Positions 1-10,915 of a stretch of 64,000 bases of DNA are shown here, in pieces. Origin of the DNA: Nemania diffusa. Its lineage: Eukaryota > Ascomycota > Sordariomycetes > Xylariales > Xylariaceae. Under the pieces are notes generated by a model. It did not search any database. It saw nothing but the letters and a program-made list of their open reading frames with translations, and had not been told where the DNA came from. Where the stretch lies: positions 1,282,001 through 1,346,000 of the forward strand of contig JBBPUQ010000008.1 of NCBI GenBank assembly GCA_038501195.1. Reading direction: 5' to 3'. Within the stretch, counting starts at the first letter, position 1. The number at the start of each line of letters is the position of its first letter. The position numbers were made by a program, and so were the translations under genes.

Positions 1-750
1 TTGGGTGCCGATGATGATCTCTGGGAAAGAATCATGAACACGAAAGCTCAGATCGAGAGTGAGTTAGCTAGTTTACCCTGAAACCAAGGCTTCACTCTGG
101 TGTAAGGCACGCCGCCGTAACTAGGTTTATTGGATAGGGTCGTTCATAAATTATAAAGTTGTTAGAGTGCCCAGAATTCTGGCAGCTTTTAATCATAATA
201 CGACTACCTTTTTAGATATATTAAGCTGCCATAGGCTATTCCTAATGTGCTCTAATTCTAAACAGCGGTATTTTACTCGTGATTACGACCTTAAACCGCC
301 ATGTCGATATTCACAATGAATTAAGACTATTGATTGATTTTTATTTTATTTTCTAATGACGTTAGCCTGATTGCAAAAATAACCTCAAATCAAAATTCTA
401 GGGAATTGTAACAATATTTACCGTGGCTATAACTAGCTAGGGCCCCTATCGTCTGGTAAAAAGCGGTAATTGACCGAAGCCCTTTTCAAAAATTGTAAAC
501 TTTGAGATGCTGCTCTGGTAACATAATCTTACCAAGAAAGACTAAGTATAAATAAAAAATAGACCTGGCTACTGCGTATGATGAAGCAGGTCCAAGGCGA
601 CGCGCACGAGAACCCCTATTGTATTATAAGCTTACGTCGCTACGGAAGCACGCCCTTTAGTATACCGAAACGGTATGTGAGCCTTAAATGAAGTACTCAA
701 TCATTCGTCATTCTAAGAAATTTGGGGGATTCATACCGAGTTCCTAGAGC

Positions 751-773
751 AAGAGAGAGAGAGAGAGAGAGAT
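751..773. repeat. (AG)n microsatellite
   Basis: An uninterrupted run of about 11 AG dinucleotides lies in non-coding DNA. It is a simple slippage repeat. Confidence 0.9.
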
Positions 774-915
774 TTTGTTTATCATATTATATCTATTACA
801 ATTAAGGAATTCAACGGCGCCCTAATCTGCCTTAGGCAAGTAACCAAGACTTGTCTAGATGCCTACAGTGGGTCTCCAGAAATGACGCCCGCTACGCTTA
901 TTTACACCAAAACTC

Positions 916-1545
916 ACATATTTCACTTATAAATATCTTTATAACTTTATATATATAAAAATTAATAAAAAATTAAATTAGATTATTTAAATTAAAAAAC
1001 AATTAAAAGTAAAAGTTTTAATTTTTTTGAAATTTAATAGCAAAACTTTTGTTATTATTAAAAAAAACTTTTTTAAAATTTTTGAATCTTTTTTAAAAAG
1101 TTTAAATAAAAAGTCGAAAATAAAATTTAAAAATAAGCGGTTAAAATTTTACTAACAAATTAAAGTATAAATAATTTAAAAATACAAGTTTTAAATTTCT
1201 ATTTTTAATATTTTTTACTTTTTAAAAAATATAAAATTTATTAAAACTTTTTAATTAATTTTAAAAAAGTATTTAAAAATATTAAATATATTATTTATAT
1301 TTAAAACTTATAAACTTTAGTTTTATTAATATTTATAAATATAAAAATATTTTCTATTAATTTATTATAATATAAAATTTATTTTTAATTAATTTTTAAA
1401 AATATAATATTAAAATAAAAACTAAAATAAAAAACTATTATTTATTACATTAATATATATTTAATAAATTTATAAATTTAAATTATAATAAATAAATAAT
1501 AAATATTAATAAAAATAATTCTTTTAATTTTTATTATTGAAGTGT
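916..1545. repeat. extremely AT-rich block
   Basis: About 630 bp are composed almost only of A and T, with long TTTAAA/TTTTTAAAA runs and no reading frame. The edges are sharp: mixed-composition DNA resumes at about 1540. This resembles AT-rich islands left by repeat-induced point mutation or decayed repeats in filamentous fungi. Composition is seen directly; the RIP origin is inferred. Confidence 0.75.
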
Positions 1546-2315
1546 AGAGCGTGCATCGTTATTTAAGTATAAGGGTAGTAGATGTAAACTGGGGGGCAGG
1601 CGTCATTATTGGAGAGTGACTGTAGTACTCTAGCGCCGGCTATGGGAACTGGGGTTCGACTTAGTTGTGAGGAACAGAGGGTAGGTACCTATGATAAGAA
1701 GTACCTATAGTAGGTAGCATCGTATTACTGTGTTACCCGAAGCTGACCAAATCGCATGTGCCAAGCATGAAGCGTATCCTTTCCTATTTATTATTTCAAA
1801 GTTTTAAAAACAAGACTCTAAACACATAGTAGAAAATGAGATCGAATTGAGCACTTGAGGCAATATGTTGTCTAAATCTATGTGCCGGATTGGCGCGACG
1901 CTACCGATGCTTGTTCAGTGGCATTTGTCTCGGCCTAAGGCGAAGAACCCCGCATTTCCATATTGACACTAGATAGACCCCTCGTCGGTTACGGGATCAC
2001 GAAGAATGCTTGTTCGAACTTGGAAGGTGGGCGTGGATGGAGGCGCGATAGCAACAGACGATTGTCCACTGTGTGCTTTTCGTGCTACGGATTGGAGGGA
2101 TACAGCCTATAGGATGAAGCAGAATCTGGGTGCGCTATCAGCGAACCCCATTCTGTGCCGTTATCCTGACAGCCAGGCCTATCGTACGTATTAGTGCAAT
2201 CAGGCCATACGTTGACATAGGACGCGATAAATAAAGAGCATCCAGCTTATCTGTCGACTGTAGGTGTTCGGGTTCTCCTTCTCTAACTTCTCGCCAATTC
2301 CAGGCAGACGACAAT

Positions 2316-4973
2316 ATGAGGTTGCCTTTCGGAAGAGCGAAGGCTGAGCAAGATGCGAGCTCTAGCTCTAGCTCCACAGAGGACAACCGACCAAGCCAGT
2401 CCGATGAGAAACAACAGAGCGTGGATGTCAACGTAGCGGCTGATGACCTAGATAAGATCAAGCATGCACACCAATGGGACCCAAACCTCCCCAAAGCGAA
2501 ACTCGACGCCATCGAGAAGGCGATTGGGGATGGGGATGCGAAAGAGATCATAGAGGCGGATATGCTCTTTACCGAGGAATCCCCCTATGAAGAAGTCCGC
2601 GCCGCTGTTCGCAATGATGATGGCGGTGAAGTTGCAAATACAGTAAGGGCTTGGGTAATTGGCATGATCTTTGTTACGCTTGCTAGCGGGGCGAACATGT
2701 TTCTGTCGATGAGAAGTCCAGCTATCAGTACGCATTATTAATGACTGAAGTGTTTACTCCAAGTAGCAATATCTGACGAACTTTTACAGATTTCCCTGCC
2801 ATTGTCACGCTCCTGCTGTCATACCCAGTAGGCTGCCTATGGGCCGCTACCATGCCGACCAGAGTCTTCAACACATTTGGTGTCAAGTGGACACTGAACA
2901 CGGGGCCCTTCACGATCAAAGAGCATGTTGTCATCACGCTTATGGCAAATGTGACGGTTGGTTATGCTTACAGTACTGACGCCTTGCTTGCAATTCAGGG
3001 GAAGCCATTTTATAATATCAACTTCGGTTGGGGCTTTGCTCTTATTTTCACCCTCAGCTCGCAACTCATTGGCATATCTATCGCAGGCATGTTTCGGAGG
3101 TTTTTGGTTTGGCCATCTGCTATGATGTGGCCTAACCAGTTCTCCAAGACAAGTCTCTTCCATGCTCTCCACGACAAGAGTAAGAACGACGAAATAGAGT
3201 CTAATGGGTGGAGGATTAGCCAGTACCGATACTTCTTCTATGTTGTTGCTGGCATGTTCGTCTACTACTGGATACCGGGTGTACTCTGGCAGGGGCTCTC
3301 CGTGTTTGCATTTGTTACCTGGATCAGGCCGAACAATGTTGTGCTGAACCAAATATTTGGTGGTTATACTGGTCTTTCGTTGATACCAATCACCTTCGAC
3401 TGGACCTACATTACGGCATATCTTGATGATCCCTTGCTGGCACCAACACACGCCCACGTGAACACCCTCATTGGCTTGTTCTTAGTTGTTCTTATCCCTA
3501 CAATAGGCATCACCTATTCCGGCGCTCTGTAAGTCAACAAAGTTGCTACGTACCTCAAGGCATACGGGAGTACTAATAAGCATGTAGTTATGCTGAATAT
3601 CTACCAACGGTGACAAGCCAGACGTATGATAATACGCAGTCCCCATACACGGTAGCTAACATTCTTGGCGATAACTTCACTTTTGATCTAGAGAAGTACA
3701 AAAAGTACTCTCCCTTATTCTTGTCACCTACACTGGCCCTGAACTATGGTCTTTCCTTTGCAGCTTTGACAGCGTCCCTTGTTCACGCAGGACTGTTTCA
3801 TGGGAAAGAGATATGGTACCGCCTCAGGACAGCGCAGAACCAGGAACCCGATATCCACATGAGATTGATGAAGAAGTATCCAGATGCACCGGACTGGTGG
3901 TATGTGGCTTTATTGTTAGCTTCTGTCGCCCTCGGCTTGGGAACTGCTCTCGGCTATGACACTCAGCTTCCGTGGTGGACTTTCCTCATCTCAATACTCC
4001 TGGCTCTTGCCTTCGTGATCCCCACAGGCATGATACTGGCCATTTCCAACATCCAACTATCCCTGAATGTTGTCTCTCCATTCATTGCAGGCTTCATCGT
4101 CCCCGGTCGGCCCATCGCTGTCATGGTGTTCAAGGTTTTCAGCGTGATCACGCTTGGTCAAGCACAAGTATACAGCGCTGACCTGAAGCTGGCGCATTAC
4201 ATGAAAATCCCACCGAAGGTCACATTCTGGTGTCAAGTTGTCGCGACGATTTGGGCCGTTTTTGTGCAGATAGCCGTGATGAACTGGACCCTCGGGCACA
4301 TCCCAGAGGTCTGCTCGCTGTAAGTAAATCATGAAACATCAACTGATTGTTCCCTAACATCCAATTTCTTCTTAGCAAGCAAGTCAATCACTTCACCTGC
4401 CCCAACGGTCGCGCATTCTTCTCCGCCTCCATAGTCTGGGGCGTCATCGGCCCCCAGCGCATGTTCGGACCAGGGTCGCTCTACGTCAACTTCAACTATT
4501 TCTGGCTGGTCGGCGCCGTGCTCCCGGTGCTGCTCTGGGTGATGGTGCGCAAGCTGCACATCAACTTTGCGCGCCACTTCAACGCGCCCATTCTCCTCGG
4601 CGCCATGGCATGGCTTCCTCCCGCAACACCGCTGTCTTTCTCGACCTGGGCGATTACGGGGCTGATATTCAACTACGGCATTCGGAAGCGTTTTGACGCG
4701 TGGTGGCACAAGTACAACTACATCACGGCTGCTGGGTTGGATGCAGGGCTCGTTATCGCGACTATCATTGTCTTCTTTGCCATCACGCTACCTAATGTTA
4801 CGATTCCGCAGTGGTGGGGCAACGTAGCTGTCTACGAAACTCTGGTGGGTGATATTCTTTAATAGTGATTGACTACATGCATGGAGACTAACAAGTGTGT
4901 CTAGGATGCCTCTTATTCGGCCATTTTGAAGACAGTTCCTGAAGGGGGTACATTTGGGCCGGCAACTTGGTGA
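2316..4973 (+). CDS. OPT-family oligopeptide transporter
   Basis: Proton-coupled plasma-membrane transporter of small peptides or related metal-peptide ligands (OPT family; substrate not predictable). Model: five exons, 2316-2727, 2790-3528, 3588-4319, 4376-4844 and 4905-4973, joining in frame to 806 residues, normal for the family. The cytosolic N terminus is Ser-rich; the OPT signature S-P-Y-x-E-V-R is at about residues 88-94, followed by many hydrophobic segments. Family-typical stretches include SMRSPAIN at the first membrane hairpin, FHALHDK in the middle and GPQRMFGPGS near the C terminus. Introns are 56-62 nt with GTAAGT or GTACGC donors. Followed on the same strand by an unrelated small enzyme gene at 5384. 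No disruption seen. Confidence 0.95.
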
Positions 4974-5383
4974 TCCCGTCATACCGGTCTTATGAGATAT
5001 TGAGTGATAGATAGGTAGATTAATACCCCGAAGTTGTAATCTTTTATGAAGTACTCAAGCCAAAATACCTAGCAGTTTATTGTGAGAATAAGACAAGTTA
5101 AATCTTATTCAGTACGCTCTTCAGCTTGCCACTTGTTGAAATTTATTAGTTTTACTAAATCCTTTGATTTTAAGTGTGCATTTTTTGTTTTAAGATAGGA
5201 CGTGTTAATGTCTGGGCGCTCTGTCATTTAAAGCATATCAATTTCATTGGTGGCTGTGCTAGCAGGCAACTAGGACCGTCCACATAAACCCCTCCAACAG
5301 AGCTGAATAGATAAGTGTACAGAGTAAGCAATAGATGATTGTCAATACACTACCAATACACATAAAACATATTCAAAATTAAG

Positions 5384-5884
5384 ATGCCGCCCTCAAATCC
5401 TCAACTTCAGATTATCAAAGCACCATCAGAAGAGCGACCGCGTGGCGTAAAGTCAGTGTTCCTAGCTGGAACTACCAGCCCAACAGACGACGGCGACTGG
5501 CGCACAAGCCTCTGCGAATTGCTCGCGGAGCAGCCGCTCACAATATACAACCCACTAAGGCCAGACTGGGACTCGACATGGCGCGAGGACATATCCTTTG
5601 AGCCGTACCGCAAGCAGGTGGAGTGGGAGCTTGACAAGCAGGAGAACGCCGACATAGTGGTGGTATACTTCCACCCAGCTACCAAGGCCCCGGTTAGTCT
5701 GCTTGAATTGGGACTGTGCGCGAGGAACGGCAAGGCTCTTGTTGTCTGTCCTGAGGGGTACTGGAAGAGGGGAAATGTGCAGATTGTGTGTAAGCGACAT
5801 GGTATTGAGATGGTGGAGGATGTGAATGGCCTGAAAGATACGATAGTAAGAAGGTTGCTGGGAAGTGTGGGTCTGTCTTGCTAG
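5384..5884 (+). CDS. nucleoside 2-deoxyribosyltransferase-like protein
   Basis: Intronless 166-residue protein. The order SVFLAGTTSP (about residues 24-33), a D-W-R and P-L-R-P-D-W-D-S-T-W segment, then VVVYFHPATKAPVSLLELGL matches the nucleoside 2-deoxyribosyltransferase-like fold found in many fungal proteins. The Glu in SLLELGL (about residue 109) occupies the usual catalytic nucleophile position. Members cleave or exchange N-glycosidic bonds of nucleosides; the actual substrate here is unknown. No signal peptide, so probably cytosolic. ATG follows an A-rich leader and is the first in frame. Family assignment is from motif recognition. Confidence 0.85.
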   Translation: MPPSNPQLQIIKAPSEERPRGVKSVFLAGTTSPTDDGDWRTSLCELLAEQPLTIYNPLRPDWDSTWREDISFEPYRKQVEWELDKQENADIVVVYFHPATKAPVSLLELGLCARNGKALVVCPEGYWKRGNVQIVCKRHGIEMVEDVNGLKDTIVRRLLGSVGLSC

Positions 5885-6330
5885 AGAACTGCCCCCATTC
5901 CACAGTTCACCTGATTGCGAGACGGATGCGTTGGTGAGGTTGAGGTTGGAGTGAAGCCGGAGAGCCCTGGTCCTTCAGTCTCTATCTACATAGTTTGAGC
6001 CTGGAAAGGAGGTGGCGAACGCATAAGAACTAGAAGCGGAAACCATGTTGCACATCATGCCTGGTACAGAGTAGGTAGCATATTGTAAAGTGCCTACAGG
6101 TCGCGGCTGTAGGCCGTACCCAATAGTATTTTTCAAATCTATGTGCGTATAGACAACTCAACGTCTGTAGGCCGAGTCTCAAACAAACGGGAAACCCGGG
6201 ACCGTTTTTCGGCTTCTGGTACTGGTGCTCATGTACGTAGGTGTGCCAAGACTCGCTAAGATGCGGATACAGCGAGAGCTACATATGTACCGAGAGCCCC
6301 CTGCGAATCATTAAGATACCTACCCTACCT

Positions 6331-6740
6331 AAGTATCTATGGGGGGGGGGGGAACCCGGTTTTAGGACACGCTGGAACTCGCGTGTTTTCTACAGTACGT
6401 CGCTCTGTCGATTTTCTGGTTACTCCGTTACATGTAGGTATTGTGTAATAATGTTATAGCAACTGCCTAACTAGGTTTTATTGCTTAAACAAAACTGCTT
6501 TCAGGTTTGTAAACACACCGGCTTTATATAAAAATAATGATACAGCGTTCTTTTGTAGTTATTATAACAGAGCTGTAACGTTGTTTGTAGTTGCAACATT
6601 ATATATAATATGAAAAGGTTGGAACTGAAATGGTCTGGCTGACATACTGTTAGGTTAGCACTGCAGAAGGCGAGTAAAAATACAGCTAACAGCGCTGTCA
6701 ACAGCGTGTCCCAAAAACGGGTTCCCCCCCATAGGTACTT
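6331..6740. mobile_element. MITE-like inverted-repeat element, about 410 bp
   Basis: The left arm (6331-6374) reads AAGTATCTAT, a run of 12 G, then AACCCGG and GGACACGCTG. The reverse complement of the right arm (6702-6740) reads the same order with a run of 7 G and a few substitutions. The arms enclose about 330 bp without a protein. Both arms carrying a homopolymer at the same place argues for true duplication rather than chance. No clear target-site duplication was identified, so the exact ends are uncertain. Confidence 0.55.
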
Positions 6741-6930
6741 CGTAATACATCTAGAGGGTCCACCGCCTAACAGTTTGTGGCCTGAGGCTCTAAGTATAAG
6801 TTTCCCGCATATGAATTGGAACTCTTGGTATAGATTCCCGCATACATATGTATGCACTTACCTAGCTACTCTATGCACATGTCCTATCTTTGCGCCGTGG
6901 AGCTGCTGCTTGTGCGATGATTGGTTAGTC

Positions 6931-6985
6931 TGGAACAGGCGTGGAACAGGCGTGGAGCAGGCGTGGAGCAGGCGTGGAACAGGCG
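6931..6985. repeat. 11-bp tandem repeat, 5 copies
   Basis: Five head-to-tail copies of TGGAACAGGCG, two of which read TGGAGCAGGCG. Non-coding; about 240 bp upstream of the first possible protease exon. Confidence 0.9.
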
Positions 6986-7441
6986 AGGTTTTCGAGAATA
7001 GCAAGAGCTGACAGGTACGAATCATGATAACCAAGTGCGTATAAAGATGTGGTGATACCTCTCTTCCATTACGCCCGCCTTTTCTAGCATCACAACTATT
7101 TCTTCTATCACCACTATCTCTCACATCATCTATCTTTTATCTTTTATCTCTCATCTTGAGACCATATCTAACAATTCTCTTGAGCACCTAGTGACTAGAT
7201 TACACGCCGTCGCTCACACCATGGTAGGTGAGTACATACCTTACCGTGAAGACCTGCCAAATTATTCCCCAACCTTGGGCTAGGCATTTATACGTGCAAA
7301 GTTTTTCCCCGGTCCAGATCTTTCTTAACTGGTTTTCTTTACCCTCTAGTTCCTCTATTGCAAACGTATTAGCGGGGAACTAAAACTGATATCGCAGAGC
7401 ATCTCAAGTGTTTCGGTAATAAACATGATTCAGCCTCCTGG

Positions 7442-8659
7442 ATGTTCGAGCTCGTAGAGCACATAGGATCGGCCGATAATAAAGGCCAGTGCCCTTTGAC
7501 TACGGATGTAGACTGCACTGCCAGCCCCACAACCGCCCCTGATGGTACTGCGGGCAATGGAGTGGCCCGTACCGAAGATCCCATGACTGGGGCTGGTGTT
7601 ATCATCAGTCCCGGTTCTGTCTCCAGCCAGAGCGACGAGCTGAGGTCGACCACCGACTCAACCGAGAATGGGCACCCACCTAAGGAACTGCCTCAGGTCC
7701 CCGTCGTCAATAACCACTGGAGCTCACGTCTCAAGCCAGGCCTAATTTCACGTAGATCTCTATTCAGTAGAAGAGGAGCTCCGTGTGCTGAATCGGCAAG
7801 GCCTGGGGGGACATTGGTTGATGATTCCCAGGGTGTTCATGATGGCCCCGACCCCGGTAACACGCACGCCATCACGATTGTCGAAGCCTGGGTGCCACCG
7901 GTGCCACGTGGCCCGAGTGTCCCGCCTGGCATGTCTTATGGGGCAAAGATTGAGACCAAAGCCGGGTGTGCCACGGAGAGATTCGCTGCCGGAAACCCCA
8001 GATTTCTCTTTTTTGATATGAGTTCTCATCTTGGAGGCATCGTCGCCCGTTGGTCTAAGGGTGCAGTCATCACGTTTAGCATCGACTACGACTCCTTTTG
8101 CATTCGGAGATGTCCTATTCAAGCAATCAATCTTGCTCTTTTCTGCCTGTACCAGGCTGCCGAAACATACAACCTTCTACGTCTCGGTGTCACATTCAAA
8201 TTTGTGCCGCCGGGGAGTGGTCCAGTTATATTCCAATTGACATCTCACCCTGATACACCTCTAGTGCCAGGCGCGCTTGCATGTTCTTTCGCCCCCATCA
8301 CGGCCGTTGAAAGCAAGTACAGTCTTTCACTTTATGTCTTCGACGCCGCATTCCATCCTTCGGTAGTTGGATTTATGACTATGACTTTCATGCATGAGCT
8401 TGCACATGTTTTGGGCGGCCGACATCAAAGCGCAAGGATTTATGAGCCGAGTGATCCATCGGTTGAGCTGGGCCCCCCAGACAATGTCTCGATCTTGGCC
8501 ACTCGTTGCCATCCCAGAACACTCTTCCTCCACCAGAACGATGTTAAGTCCCTTAAGATGTTCTATGACTTGCCCGAAGGATCGTCTATCGAGGGCCATC
8601 CTGTGTGTGAGGTTGTTCCATGCACTGAATATGGAATGCTCGCCTATCTGAGACCATAG
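7442..8659 (+). CDS. metzincin-like zinc metalloprotease
   Basis: A 405-residue open frame with a canonical metzincin zinc site, HELAHVLGGRH (HExxHxxGxxH), first His at about residue 318. The preceding region (a strand-rich stretch ending in FHPSVVGFMTMTFM) resembles the catalytic domain of matrixin/astacin-like peptidases. Residues 1-180 are Ser/Pro/Thr-rich and look like a disordered or propeptide region; no signal peptide is evident at this start. Upstream the frame stays open to a TTAG at 7369-7372, and a well-placed ATG at 7220-7222 is directly followed by GTAGGTGAG. The true model may therefore be a 3-nt first exon (ATG) spliced over a 150-nt intron to 7373. The downstream end is a clean TAG. 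The protease family is inferred from the zinc site; subfamily is open. Confidence 0.75.
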   Translation: MFELVEHIGSADNKGQCPLTTDVDCTASPTTAPDGTAGNGVARTEDPMTGAGVIISPGSVSSQSDELRSTTDSTENGHPPKELPQVPVVNNHWSSRLKPGLISRRSLFSRRGAPCAESARPGGTLVDDSQGVHDGPDPGNTHAITIVEAWVPPVPRGPSVPPGMSYGAKIETKAGCATERFAAGNPRFLFFDMSSHLGGIVARWSKGAVITFSIDYDSFCIRRCPIQAINLALFCLYQAAETYNLLRLGVTFKFVPPGSGPVIFQLTSHPDTPLVPGALACSFAPITAVESKYSLSLYVFDAAFHPSVVGFMTMTFMHELAHVLGGRHQSARIYEPSDPSVELGPPDNVSILATRCHPRTLFLHQNDVKSLKMFYDLPEGSSIEGHPVCEVVPCTEYGMLAYLRP

Positions 8660-9275
8660 GCAGACCGGTCTACCTATATAAAGAGCTAAGGCCGGCTATA
8701 CAGGGCAGGAATTGTTTTGAATGAACTATATGGACCTTAGAGGCTACAGCAGGTCATTGTGTTTGTAAATAGCCCTCATCTTAGTCACAGTATAGTGTAT
8801 GTATGTATTCTTGTTACCGCCCGAAGAGGTGAAGTCCCTTTGTGATTTGACTGAATAGTATACACAAACAAGTAGTTTGTTCAACTTGTGACAATACCCA
8901 ACTATCAACATGTAGGTATCCTGTAAATTAACGGGCCTGGGTTTCTCCGCACCCGGAATAGAAAGTCCAGGGGCTCACCTGCAGGGGAAACTTGTTCGCA
9001 GCAACCCCACTACCTACCTCGACTAAACCTTATCTATCTAGTCGACTAGCCTCAAGACTCCCCACTACCCTTATACCTTGGTTGGGTAACCACCATCATT
9101 GTCTTGCGTGAACATCAGCACAGACTACCTCCTAGACTACGATGTTACATTTTGCATGCCAACTATACTTCGTAGTACAACACGCTAGCTCTTGAAAGGC
9201 ATCGATTCCTTTGTGACACCTATATTACCTATTCCCGAATCTGGAAGTTTATAAGTTTCACAATATTTAATTGCG
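8660..9275. other. intergenic region
   Basis: No gene seen. It contains the 3' flank of the protease gene and the promoter/leader of the gene at 9276; short CTACCT motifs are scattered in it. Confidence 0.6.
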
Positions 9276-10457
9276 ATGGATGATCAATTTAACGGCCGGA
9301 CAGACGATGATCTGTTCGCCGACGACTTTGAGCCTGTCAACGAGTCGGTTCCTGAGCCTCTGCCAGCATCTTCAACACCTCCATCCCATTCAACACCAGC
9401 TCCAGTAGCCGAAGCCCAGCCTCAGCCTGCAGCCGTTTCTCCCTTGCCTGAGTCCTCGCAGCCGAATCCTGTGCCTGCGGCCCCTCGAACACTAGCACAC
9501 TCACGCCACGCGAAGCCAGCGCACCAGCCGCGCCCACGAAAACACTCCCCTAGGAAATCAGTTCCACCATCAAACAATACTGCATCTGCCAGTGCCAGTG
9601 CCAATGCTGGCGATGCATTGACCCCTTCTGAGCCGTCTTCTAACCCCGCGGCCGGCCCCGCCCCGCCAACAACCACTGTGCGTCCCGGATCGAATACAGC
9701 TTTGGCCGACCGTCTAGCGTCCGGCGCAAACCCGCGGACAAAGCTATCCGACACCGAACTGGCAGAGAAGATGGAACGCATGCGCATTCTATCTGCAGAG
9801 AAGGCGCGCAAGTTCGAGCAAGCTGAGCAGGACAGTCGCTCCCATGCTCTCGCATACGAGAAGGGCATGGAAGAGGCACGGCGACGACGCGCAGAAGAAG
9901 CCGACCGCCGACGGAGAGGCGAGGAAGAGAGGCGGCAGATGGACCAGGAGCGTGCCGCTAACAGGGAGCGCAAGCTTAAGGCTCTGGGCGCAAAAGAGGG
10001 CGGCTGGGACGAAGGCAAGACAGCCGATGATGAGCGAGATCGACGCGGCTTCCGGGGCGCTAATGGCGGGATTCGTGGCGCTAGAAACTTCGGGGCCGCT
10101 GACAGCGAGGAGCCGATTAGGGAATTTGCCCCAGATGAGTTCCGCGGCCGAGGACGTGGTAGGGGCCGGGGCGGCTCGAGGGGTGGACGAGGAGGTAGAG
10201 GGGGGTTCGCCGATAGACATGCTGTCGATGGCGCCTCATCCCAACAACAACAACAGTCACTGCAGAAGGCGTCCCTGAAGAAGGAGGTCCAGGTACCTCC
10301 GACTGCAGATGATTTCCCTGCCCTTCCCCCTTCAACTGCGAAACTTGATACCAGCATTGAACCCGCTAAGCCTATATCCTTGTCACCCGGACTGAACAAC
10401 CCACCGATAGGCAAGTGGGATGATGAAATGGCTGAGCTTGACGCGAAGAAGGGTTAG
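9276..10457 (+). CDS. RGG-box low-complexity RNA-binding-type protein
   Basis: Intronless 393-residue hydrophilic protein. The N terminus is acidic (DDDLFADDFEP), followed by a Pro/Ala/Ser-rich stretch (about 25-145). A long charged helical segment rich in E, R, A and K (about 165-250, including EEARRRRAEEADRRRRGEE) is likely a coiled coil. An arginine-glycine tract with RGRGRGRGG and RGGRGG follows at about 290-312. The C terminus has a DDFPALPP motif and ends GKWDDEMAELDAKKG. RGG tracts bind RNA and are often methylated; D-F-P-A-L-P motifs occur in fungal ribosome- or mRNA-associated proteins of the Habp4/Stm1 type. That resemblance is suggestive only. Convergent with LUC7 on the other strand. 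Confidence 0.8.
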   Translation: MDDQFNGRTDDDLFADDFEPVNESVPEPLPASSTPPSHSTPAPVAEAQPQPAAVSPLPESSQPNPVPAAPRTLAHSRHAKPAHQPRPRKHSPRKSVPPSNNTASASASANAGDALTPSEPSSNPAAGPAPPTTTVRPGSNTALADRLASGANPRTKLSDTELAEKMERMRILSAEKARKFEQAEQDSRSHALAYEKGMEEARRRRAEEADRRRRGEEERRQMDQERAANRERKLKALGAKEGGWDEGKTADDERDRRGFRGANGGIRGARNFGAADSEEPIREFAPDEFRGRGRGRGRGGSRGGRGGRGGFADRHAVDGASSQQQQQSLQKASLKKEVQVPPTADDFPALPPSTAKLDTSIEPAKPISLSPGLNNPPIGKWDDEMAELDAKKG

Positions 10458-10915
10458 AAAAGGTCTCCAACGTGTAGCTCGGTTGATACGGTTGTGAAAT
10501 CGGACCACGAAATGGAGAAAATTTTTCCATCGCGTAGCTGGGCTGCTAGGGTGGCGAAACCACCAAAAGTTCCGAAAGAGAAAAAATGGCTTGTCTTGTG
10601 ATTCTACGCCGCCGCGTTTGGAGATAACTGTCTTACTAGGAAACACAAGTCACGAAGCGGTGGCTCTCTGTATAGCGTGCCTGGGTAGTCGTGGAAGATA
10701 AGGTGACGAGCGTGTCGTGTTATAATAGTAATAGAAGCGTAGCCTTATAGGCCATTGTCTTTAACATTAGATACATCCAAGAGACAAAATCTATTCGGGC
10801 GTACTCGTACAATGATATCATGCGAATTTGTTTTCACCAGGCTCCTGCCGAATCCCACAGAACGCCAGAACCCCAAAGTATGCGTACAGAATGAAAGTTG
10901 AGATGTGGCTGTATT
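10458..10915. other. convergent 3' intergenic region
   Basis: Lies between the stops of the RGG gene (+) and LUC7 (-). Apart from the degenerate duplication nothing coding is seen; it should contain both polyadenylation regions. Confidence 0.6.
10467..10566. repeat. degenerate 60-bp-spaced direct duplication
   Basis: Copies starting at 10467 and 10527 share CGYGTAGCT, GGTT/GGCTG, GAAA and ACCA elements in the same order at roughly 70% identity. It lies immediately downstream of the RGG gene stop. Function unknown; may be just old duplication. Confidence 0.4.

Larger units (their letters stand above)
1..2315. other. gene-free left end
   Basis: No credible coding region was found on either strand; all frames are broken by frequent stops. 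It holds an AG dinucleotide microsatellite near 751-773 and a very AT-rich block at 916-1545, listed separately. The last few hundred bases upstream of 2316 should contain the promoter of the transporter gene, but no clear TATA box stands out. Confidence 0.6.
5885..7219. other. intergenic region with repeats
   Basis: No gene is supported. The interval contains a pair of inverted arms (6331-6374 and 6702-6740) and an 11-bp tandem repeat (6931-6985), both listed separately. Pyrimidine-rich DNA at 7080-7200 is likely promoter and leader of the protease gene that follows. Confidence 0.6.

Noticed and set aside
2138..3457. Minus-strand frames opposite the OPT transporter
   Set aside because: They cross the transporter's exons and introns and show no family features; several begin with non-ATG codons.
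6501..7124. Overlapping 88-118-residue frames between 6.5 and 7.1 kb
   Set aside because: They run through the inverted arms and the tandem repeat; low-complexity, no conserved pattern.
9422..10414. 330-residue minus-strand open frame opposite the RGG gene
   Set aside because: Ser/Arg/Pro-rich shadow of a GC-rich repetitive coding strand; no domain, and the plus strand has the clear gene.
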